From contig NC_092047.1 in assembly GCF_003086295.3 (NCBI RefSeq), positions 62,786,054 through 62,850,053 on the forward strand: DNA of 64,000 bases. Reading direction: 5' to 3'. The notes beneath the pieces were generated by a model. It saw nothing but the letters and a program-made list of their open reading frames with translations, searched no databases and was not told the origin of the DNA. The translations under genes and the position numbers were made by a program. Source of the DNA: Arachis hypogaea. Its lineage: Eukaryota; Streptophyta; Magnoliopsida; Fabales; Fabaceae. This document shows positions 56,467 to 64,000 of the stretch, piece by piece; position 1 is the first letter of the stretch, and the number at the start of each line of letters is the position of its first letter.

Positions 56467-58039
56467 TGATGAGGGAGCTTTTGTGTGGTCTAGAATTCAC
56501 AATAAATTTTCGTTGCAAGTATAGTTTCTAAACCAACAACAGTCCTTTCATACAAAAGATTGTTTGTCACAAGTAACAAACCCCTAAATTTATAAACCGA
56601 AGTATTGAACCTCGGGTCGTTCTCCCTAGGAATTACAATAAAGTGTCCTTGCTATTGGTTATGAAGTATGTTTGGGTTTTTTGAGATAGGAGACAAGAAA
56701 TGTAAAATGTAATGAAAATAAACTAATAACTATGAAAAGCTCTTGGCAAGGTTATGAGAACTAAAAGTCCTATCCTAGTTATCCTCCTTAATTGTGACCA
56801 CAAATTATCCATTACTACCACTTAGTTAACCTCTAACCATGGAGGAAAGTCAAGTGGATGAATCAACTTGATTCCACAAGTCCTAGCCAACTCCCAAGGG
56901 AAAGACTAGCTTTAGTGGTATCCAAATCAATTAGCAACTTCTAATTATCAATCAACAAAGGAATTAGATAACTTAAGCATCACTAATTACTCCACCTAGG
57001 CCAAGAGGAACAAAATCTACACTAAAATCCAACCAAGCATTTTATCAAACACTTGGAAGGAATAAAAGGAAAGCAAAGTAAATTGACAACAAAAATAGAA
57101 TCTAACAACAATTATGGCAATGAATTAACAACAACAATCAAAAGGAACACAATTATTATGAATTACCTCTAATTGAATTGAAAGAGAAGAGAAGGAACAA
57201 AAGTAGATCTACAACAAAGCATGGAAGCAAAATAGAAGAGATTACAACAAAAGAATAGAGGAAGATGAATGTAACAATAAGATTTGAGAATCAAAAGTAG
57301 GAGAAGGCATGAATTGAAACCTAGATCTAAGAACTAATCCTAATCCTAATTCCTAATCCTAGAGAGAAGTGAGAGCTTCTCTCTCTAAAACTAACTTTCC
57401 CTCCAAAAACTAAACTAAACTAAACTAATGTGTGAAAGTATGTAAAGTATGTTGATTCCCCTTTAATCTTTGGCTTAAATAGCATCAGAAATGAGTTGGA
57501 TTGGGCCCACAAGGCTTCTAAAATTGCTGGCCACGGGTTGCATTAAGTGAAGCATGTGCTACCATCTGTGCGTCCGTGCACCGTGCGCGTGCACGCCCCT
57601 ATGCGCAAATGCAACTATGGCAAATATTATATCATTTCGAAGCCCCGGATGTTAGCTTTCCAACGCAACTAGAACCGCATCATTTGGACCTCTTTAGCTC
57701 AAGTTATGGTCGTTTAAGTGCGAAGAGGTCGGCTTGACAGCTTTTGCGATTCCTTCATTTCTTCATGAGTTCTCCATTTTTACATGCTTTTCCTTCATTT
57801 CCTTGATCCAATCGTTGCCTCCTAAATCTGAAATCACTTAACAAACATATCAAGGAATCTACTGGAATCAAAGGTAAATCAAGATTAAACAATTAAGGAC
57901 CTAAAAAGCATATTTTCACTCTTAAGCACAATTAAAGGAGAATTTACAAAATCATGCTATTTCATTGGATAAATGGGAGAAAGGTTGACAAAACCCTCTA
58001 AATTTAACACAAGATAAACCCTAAATATGGGGTTTATTA
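56467..58039 (-). mobile_element. LARD-2 right (5') LTR (1573 bp)
   Basis: On the minus strand TAATAAACCCC ... GCTCCCTCATCA. Uninterrupted counterpart of the split left LTR; gives the empty site for element C at about 57503-57507. Confidence 0.9.
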
Positions 58040-58177
58040 GTAGGCTAATGCCAAATTATAATGAGATTCTCTACTACATGGTAGCTACAACATGCAAGTG
58101 AGAAAATAATATAAGAAAGTGGCATATCAATAGTGCAAGAATTGCAACAATGAGGGAGAGAGTGTGGGGCATGAAAG

Positions 58178-59013
58178 ACAATGTAAGTTTATATCAATGC
58201 AAAAGGAATACAAGTGTCATAAAAGATTAGCATTGACTTATAAATAATATCACCCAACAATATAAAACAAGTCACGAAGCACCAAAATAGTAGAATAAAT
58301 ATTCGACAGATGAGTAAGAACATTTAACACCAATGGAAGAATAGCAGACTTAGAAAAGAAAATAAAAACATGCACAAAGTTAAAATGCAATGAATGAAAG
58401 TATGCAAATGCAATAAGTAAAAGAAAAGAAAAATAGGAGAAGTTAGAAGTGAACTTTTGAAAAGTGAGAGAAGAAGAATGTAAGAAAAGAAGAAAAAAGA
58501 AGGAGAAATGAGAGAAGAAAGGAGAGAGAAATGGAAAATAAGACGCGACGCGTAAGCGTCGCCCACGCGTACGTGTGGAAGTGAATTGTGCTCCACGCAT
58601 AACACTCGCACAGTGGCATCCCAACTCTCTATTTGAAGTACTGGATCATAAAAAATTTGGAGTCGACGCCTACGTGTAGATGGTAAAAAATGCAAATGAC
58701 GCGTACGTGTCAGTGACGCGCACGGGTGGGTTGGGTTGTGCCCCTGGCACCCCACCAGCGCGGCACTGGCACAACTCTCTGTCCAGGCCGCGCTGCTGCA
58801 CCGTTCCAGCGTGGTTTGGGCACGAACCAAATTTGGGCGTCAACGCATACGCGTCGGTCACGCGAACGAGTGACAGTCATTTTTTTTAAATTAACAGGCT
58901 ACCAAAGTGATGTCAAACATTAATAAACAAGTGAAATCATAAGCCTAACAAAAAATGAAAATGTAACTTATTATCAATGTAAATAAAAGAGGAAAAATGG
59001 AAGAATTTGCCGT
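58178..59013 (-). mobile_element. LARD-3 non-coding internal region, ORF-side part
   Basis: Purine-rich low-complexity (58380-58540), then a CpG-rich palindrome island (58540-58870). ORFs across the island are frame shadows of the repeats. Confidence 0.65.
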
Positions 59014-59031
59014 GGTGGGGTGTCTCCCACC
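59014..59031 (-). other. Post-ORF hairpin of LARD-3
   Basis: Minus strand GGTGGG, AGACAC, CCCACC, perfect stem, preceded by GCTA. Confidence 0.7.
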
Positions 59032-59080
59032 TAGCATTTTTAGTTAAAGTCCTTAAGTTTGACATTTGGTGAGCTCCTTG

Positions 59081-61001
59081 TCATGGTGGCTTGTGTTTGA
59101 ACTCATCTTGAAACTTCCACCAATGCTTGGACTTTCGATAAACCCCAACATTTCCAAGTGAATTCACCAAACCTTGATGAAGTTCTTCACAAGCTTTGAG
59201 ATCCCAAAGTTGATCCTCTTGTATGCCGAGATCCCAAATCTTGTTTCTACTCCCGTCTTTAAGTGGATCATCATTGTTCCAACCGGGTGGCAAGCAATCC
59301 GAATTCTCAATGAAGTAACAAAATCTTCTCTTAGATTAAACCAATTGATCACTAGTCCAACCCTTGCATCTAGCTCTTGAAATCTCAACCTTGACGAGTC
59401 TCGATTTGCAACTCCAACCACTAAACATCCTTCTCTTGCGCTTCATTCCACAAAGCCTCCTAAGTTGGCCATCCGTCTCAAGAATACCATACTCAAGTGG
59501 GACAGTAAAGCTAAGAGAGATAAGTTTTACCCACTCAAATGAAGGAGTAGACGATAACCTAGGTAGAGAAGTCTCCAACGATCTTGACAAAGCATATTCA
59601 ACTCCCGTCCATCCTCTTCGAAAGACTTCCATCTTTTGAAAAGATTCTTCACTTTCAAGCTCTTCTACACTGAGTTCACCCAACTCTTCTCCGTCACTCA
59701 AATCATAAATATGAGGTTGGGAGGAATCTATCTCAATGTTGCTTTCAATGTCATTGGGAGAAGGCTCTTCTAACTCAAGGATTTCACTTGTGGGTGCAAA
59801 TTCATGACTAGGATGGCTTGATTCATGATCATTATCACCAAGAGAACTTCCTTCTTGATCTATTCCGTCCAATTCTTCATAGGGAATATGCCTTGGAGGT
59901 TGTGCACTAACCTCCTCAACATCGATTTCAAGCTTCTTGGAGGAATACTCTACAACTCTAGATTCCCATGGAGGTTCAGCATCTCCTAAGTTTTCAACCA
60001 CTTCTTCCTCTTCAACAAGTATGGCTTCCCCTCATTGTTCCAATACAAAGTCACATTCCTCACTTTCCACCGGAGTTCCTAGTCTCTCCTTCATGCCACA
60101 TTCTTCATTAGATTCTCCACATGTAGCCATGGGAGTGCCTTGAGTGTTTACGTGCAGTGAAGCTAAATTATCTACTACCTCGGTCAAGGTAGCTATGAAC
60201 TCTAGTGTCATCTACTGTATCTCTCTTTGCCCTTGAAGAAGAACTCTAAGAGTGTCATCCATGGGAGATTGGGGGTGGATGGAAGGGTTCATTGCTTGGG
60301 AAGAAAGGCTCATGATAGGAGGGTGGTTCATCATGATAAGGATGTGGCGGTTCAACACTCTCCCTCTTTTCTACTTGTTGTACAACACACTTCAGTCCCT
60401 GGTTCTCAAGTTGAGATTTGTTAGCCATGAGAGCTTTGTGTGCTTTTCGGCTTTCCTCTCACTCAATTTGATGGATGGTTGCTTGAAGTCGATCCATTGC
60501 TTCCTTAAAATGATCCCGTGGCACTTGTTCCGCTTGGTTAACATAATTGGGATCATATTGTGGTTGAAAGCTCGCATACATTGGAGATGGTGGTTCTTGG
60601 GGATAATTGTGTTGGAATTGGGGTGGTTCTGTGTATGGTTCAAAGGGCTCATAGGGTGGTTGGTATGGTGGATATGGGTTAAGGTCATAAGGAAGTGTTT
60701 GATTGTAGGTGACTTGTGAGTATGGTGGTTCAAAGCTATGTTGAGAAGGGGGTTCATAGGCATATGGTGGGGCTTGTTGGTAACTACAAGGGGGTCCACC
60801 ATAGCTATCAGATTGATATGCATCCTGGAATGGCTCTTGCTCATAGTATGTTGGTAGAGGTTGTTGCCAAAAAGGTTGATCATATGCTCGAGGCTCCTCC
60901 CACCCTTGATGGTTCCATCTTTGATGCATATCCTCATTGTAGCTTTCATTTCCTATACCATAGTTGTAACCACTCTCATAGCCAAAGGGATGACAATTCA
61001 T
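59081..61001 (-). pseudogene. LARD-3 copy of the LARD ORF (broken)
   Basis: Minus strand. 61001-60459: MNCHPFGYESGYNYGIGNES and a Pro/Tyr/Gln-rich tract, ending in a helix (HFKEAMDRLQATIHQIE). 60001-59336: an acidic middle, YDLSDGEELGELSVEELESE, RGWTGVEYALSRSLETSLP, then FEWVKLISLSFTVPLEYGIL and MFSGWSCKSRL. 59293-59081: PPGWNNDDPLKDGSRNKIWD, QLWDLKACEELHQGL and HWWKFQDEFKHKPP. Stops and frameshifts separate the blocks. Residues shared by all three LARD copies cluster in the last ~150 codons. Confidence 0.65.
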
Positions 61002-61128
61002 AGTAGCAAATAAAAATAAAAACAAAAACTAATAAAAATAAGAAACCAAGTCCTAAAACTAACAAAAACTAACAAAAAAGCAAAAGGTAAATATATACAA
61101 TAACCAATAAGGCACACGTTTGCAATTT

Positions 61129-61144
61129 CCCGGCAACGGCGCCA
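61129..61144 (-). promoter_or_regulatory. Primer-binding site of LARD-3 (tRNA-Asp type)
   Basis: Minus strand TGGCGCCGTTGCCGGG, an exact complement to the plant tRNA-Asp 3' end as used by Athila elements. Confidence 0.85.
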
Positions 61145-61149
61145 AAAAT

Positions 61150-61452
61150 TAGACAGAAAAAAATGTCGGTAAAGATTTTCACAAAAATATCGCGTTGCAA
61201 GTATAATTCTAAACCGATAATTAAACCTCAATCAATATTTAAATTGTTTGTCACTTAAGCAAACCCAATAAAATCAATCGAAGTATTTAAACCTCGGGTC
61301 GTCTCTCAAGGAATTGCAGGGAAGTATATTTATTATTGGTTATGAGAAAGTATATTTTTGGGTTTTGAGTTTATTAACAGTTGAAGGAAAGTCAAGTGAG
61401 CAATTCAACTTGAGTTCATAAGTCCTAATCAAAGACTAGAGTTAGTGAAGCT
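61150..61452 (-). mobile_element. LARD-3 5' LTR, part before element E
   Basis: Matches 37790-38230 but lacks ~140 bp (between GAGTTTATT and AACAGTTGAAGG, at about 61377). Interrupted at 61453 by element E. Confidence 0.8.
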
Positions 61453-63230
61453 TGGTGCACGAAATTGTGATCACACTTTTCACAACTTCGCACAACTAAC
61501 CCGCAAGTGCACTGGGTCGTCCAAGTGATACCTTACGTGAGTAAGAGTCGATCCCACAGAGATTGCCGGCTTGAAGCAAGCTATGGTTATCTTGTAAATC
61601 TTAGTCAGGAGATTAATGATAAAAGTGCTTTTGTTTATAAAAAATAAATAACATGAAATAAAAGGTACTTGTGATTCGGTAATGAGGAACAAGTTGAGGT
61701 TCCGGAGATGCTCTGTCGTTTGAATCTCTACTTTCCTACTGTCTTCTCCAAACACGCATGGCTTCCTTCAATGGCAAGCTGTATGATCTCTCGGATAAAA
61801 AATACCAGGTACGATGTCTGCACGACTAATCAACTGTCGGATCTCTCGTCTCGGGTGAAAAATACCATGTACAGCTACCGCACGGCTAATCATCTGTCGG
61901 TTCTCACTAGCGTCAGAATAGGATCTCTCTATCCTTTTGCACACTGTCACTGCGCCCAACATTCACGAGTTTGAAGCTCGTCACAGTCACCCCTTTCCAG
62001 ATCCTACTCGGAATACCACAGACAAGGTTTAGACTTTCTGGATCCCAGGAATGCTGCCAACTGGTTCTAGCCTCTACCACGAAGGTTCTAATCTCACGGA
62101 CTCGGTCCGTGGATCAGAAACCCAAGAGATACGCACTCAAGCTGTCGCCCAATGACTATGTTGAGCTCAGATAGAACGGAAGTGGTTGTCAGGCACGCGT
62201 TCATAGATTTGAGAATAATGATGAGTGTCACGGATCATCACACTCTCTATATTGAAGTACGAGTGAGTATCTTAGAATAGAATCAAACATGATTGAATAG
62301 AAAACAGTAGTAATTGCAATAATCCATTGAAACACAGCAGAGCTCCTCACCCCCACCTATGGGGTTTAGAGACTCATGCCGTAGGAGATACAATATGAAA
62401 TGTAAAATGTCATGAGTTACAAAATGAATCTCTAAAAGTAGTTTTTATACTACACTAGTAAATTAGGTTTACAGAAAATGAGTAACTAAGTGCAGATAGT
62501 GTAGAAATCCACTTCCGGGGTCCACTTGGTGTGTGCTTGGGCTGAGCAATGAAGCTTTCACGTGCATAGGCCATTCATGGAGTTAAACGCCAGCTTGGGT
62601 ACCAGTTTGGGCATTTAACTCCAGTTTTGGTGCCAGTTCTGGCATTTTACTCCAGAAAAGGGTCTCTGGCTGGCGTTTAACGCCAGTTTGGACCATCAAA
62701 TCTCGGGCAAAGTATTGACTATTATATATTGCTGGTAAGCCGAAGATGTCTACTTTCCAACGCAATTGAGAGCGCACCAATTGGGCTTCTGTAGCTCCAG
62801 AAAATCCATTTCGAGTGCAGGAGGGTCAGAATCCAACAACATCTGCAGTCCTTTCTTAGCTTCTGAATCAGATTTTTGCTCAGGTCCCTCAATTTCAGCC
62901 AGAAAATACCTGAAATCATAGAAAAACACGCAAACTCATAGTAAAGTCCATAAATGTGATTTTTTCATAAAAACTAATAAAAATATACTAAAAACTATCT
63001 AAAAATAATGCCAAAAGGGTATAAATTATCCGCTCATCACAACACCAAACTTAAATTGTTGCTTGTCCCCAAGCAACTAAAAACAAAATAGGATAAAAAG
63101 AAGAGAATATACAATAAATTCCAAAACATCAATGAAGCTTAGTTCCAATTAGATGAGCGGGACTAGTAGCCTTTTTGCTTCTGAATAGTCTTGGCATCTC
63201 ACTTTATCCTTTGAAGTTCAGAATGATTAG
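61453..63230 (-). mobile_element. Element E: A-family element, 3' end
   Basis: 3' LTR 61453-63039 (1587 bp; minus TGATGAGCGGATAA ... CGTGCACCA), polypurine tract 63040-63075 (minus GCTTGGGGACAAGCAAC, TTTAAGTTTGGTGTTG), then internal DNA until element F at 63231. GGCGTTTAACGCC-type palindromes at 62578-62690. It disrupts the LARD-3 5' LTR. Confidence 0.88.
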
Positions 63231-63764
63231 TGTTCACACCCTGGGCCGAGCTATCCGACCCTACATGTTCAGTGACAAAGCGACCGACCTCTTCAGGTCA
63301 GGCTATCCGACCTCTTCTCAAAGAGGTCGGCCAAATCGACAGGAAAGCCCAATAAAGGGCCCAAAAAGAGGAACACGACCCAAAGCCAAAGGCCGTCCAA
63401 GCCTATAGAGATAAGGGCGGTTCCCTTAAAGATAAGCTGACCTCAAAGATAAAGATAAGATAAGATAACTAACTTATCTTATCTAGAAAGGTCACTCTAC
63501 AACCACTATAAATACACTGAAGCACCTAGGTATAACTCATACTCTGATTCTACTAAAAACCTGTTTAATACCCATGCTAACTTAAGCATCGGAGTCTCTT
63601 GCAGGTACCCCCACCCTCTGGTGACCAAGGATCAGCAGTGCAGCCAGCCAACAAGTCGAACACAATAGCCCCGGCCGCCACTCACCAGCCGGACACGTCG
63701 GTTCCGACCAGTACAGAAGATCTCGACCGAGATCGACCTCCAATTTCAGGTAACCCTCGGAACA
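63231..63764 (+). mobile_element. Element F 5' LTR (534 bp)
   Basis: TG...CA ends. TATAAATA at 63507 is a candidate TATA box. Upstream, GATAAG-type repeats and a hairpin AGATAAGAT / ATCTTATCT occupy 63440-63485. CCGACCTCTT units recur at 63274-63330. Confidence 0.85.
63507..63514 (+). promoter_or_regulatory. Candidate TATA box of F LTR
   Basis: TATAAATA about 280 bp into the 534-bp LTR. Confidence 0.55.
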
Positions 63765-63765
63765 T

Positions 63766-63783
63766 TGGCACCATTGCCGGGGA
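63766..63783 (+). promoter_or_regulatory. Primer-binding site of element F
   Basis: TGGCACCATTGCCGGGGA one base after the LTR; differs at two positions from the tRNA-Asp type site of LARD-3 and C. Confidence 0.8.
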
Positions 63784-63805
63784 ACCTGGAAGTTATCCCA
63801 CCACC

Positions 63806-64000
63806 ATGGCGAACGACCATGACAACGACCATGATTCAGATCTAGAGGATAGAACACCGCACAAAAATGCAGGCACTATAACAAAAGATACTCCGGAATC
63901 TAACGGAGACAAAAACTCATCAAATCCAGGAGTAATAAAAGCGCTTCAAGATCGTTTAAAGCAACTTGAAAAAGAAAGGCAGCATCAACGAGAAGTTGGC
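63806..64000 (+). CDS. Element F gag, N-terminal 65 codons (runs off window)
   Basis: ATG at 63806, 42 bp after the LTR end, opens a frame with no stop to the window edge. It is hydrophilic and acidic at first (MANDHDNDHDSDLEDR), then carries a charged helix with coiled-coil character (VIKALQDRLKQLEKERQHQR). This is usual for the N-terminus of Ty3/gypsy Gag, before the capsid domain. Position right after the primer site supports Gag. No capsid or zinc-knuckle motif is inside the window. Confidence 0.75.
   Translation, partial: MANDHDNDHDSDLEDRTPHKNAGTITKDTPESNGDKNSSNPGVIKALQDRLKQLEKERQHQREVG

Larger units (their letters stand above)
41014..58039 (-). mobile_element. LARD-2: non-autonomous LTR retrotransposon nested in LARD-3
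   Basis: Left (3') LTR is 41014-42051 plus 51751-52286, 1574 bp once element C is removed. Right (5') LTR is 56467-58039, 1573 bp. Near-perfect target duplication GTAGC (41009-41013) / GTAGG (58040-58044). The internal region lacks its polypurine end, which is replaced by a 138-bp copy of the right flank (52287-52424). Confidence 0.85.
37788..61452 (-). mobile_element. LARD-3: non-autonomous LTR retrotransposon, outermost of a three-level nest
   Basis: Minus strand. 3' LTR 37788-39229, internal 39230-41013 and 58040-61149 (split by LARD-2), 5' LTR from 61150, itself cut by element E at 61453. The tRNA-Asp primer site at 61129-61144 is intact. It carries the same kind of ORF as LARD-1. Confidence 0.8.
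63231..64000 (+). mobile_element. Element F: gypsy-type LTR retrotransposon, 5' end
   Basis: A 534-bp 5' LTR (TGTTCACACC ... CTCGGAACA), a primer site and the start of gag, continuing beyond the window. GC-richer than its neighbours and with no visible damage, so probably a recent insertion into element E. Confidence 0.85.

Noticed and set aside
58250..58889. Overlapping ORFs with many Arg/Ala residues in LARD-3
   Set aside because: Produced by the ACGCGT-type island in all frames.
61140..63100. tRNA or rRNA genes
   Set aside because: The tRNA-Asp-like strings here and elsewhere are only the 16-18-nt primer sites; no cloverleaf and no rRNA sequence seen in the window.

Overview
This window looks like a piece of repeat-dense, AT-rich legume nuclear genome, most likely peanut (Arachis). 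That assignment rests on recognising LTR families full of GGCGTTTAACGCC palindromes and LTRs that start TGATGAGCGGATA. I ran no database search, so it is an inference. I see no intact host gene. Almost everything is transposable element, much of it nested, and most coding regions are broken.

Layout, left to right. (1) 1-8027: the tip of one LTR element sits in the 5' LTR of a non-autonomous LTR retrotransposon (here 'LARD-1'), which carries a non-canonical ORF. (2) 8028-14086: low-copy-looking AT-rich DNA with an unexplained exon-like stretch, a Mutator-like MITE with a 9-bp target duplication, a decayed PDR/ABCG transporter exon and a Helitron 3' terminus. (3) 14145-26310: a minus-strand LINE, cut in its endonuclease domain by a plus-strand Athila-like element 'A' (17678-25249, 5-bp duplication ACAAC). 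(4) 26395-31055: a 4.7-kb foldback made of two ~2.3-kb inverted arms, each with a copy of an Athila-type post-pol ORF. (5) 31229-36672: a Mutator-like MITE split by a 4.5-kb CACTA transposon that carries intron-containing pieces of two plant genes, an LRR receptor kinase of subfamily VIII-1 and a DUF616 protein. (6) 37788-61452: a three-level nest on the minus strand. LARD-3 contains LARD-2, which contains element 'C'. (7) 61453-64000: the 3' part of an A-family element 'E' (minus), interrupted by the 5' end of a gypsy element 'F' (plus) whose gag runs off the window.

The main points of interest are these. Element C has an intact 881-codon pol-like ORF with its domains out of order (RT end, RNase H, integrase, protease, integrase tail), broken exactly at the integrase catalytic Glu. 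A hairpin with covarying stem bases follows the coding region in both A/C and the LARD elements. The three LARD copies share an unrecognised conserved ORF. Two elements show the arrangement LTR - host flank - partial internal - LTR - host flank. Several unrelated LTR families have each accumulated their own short palindrome clusters. All coordinates and motifs come from reading the sequence; family names come from general knowledge.
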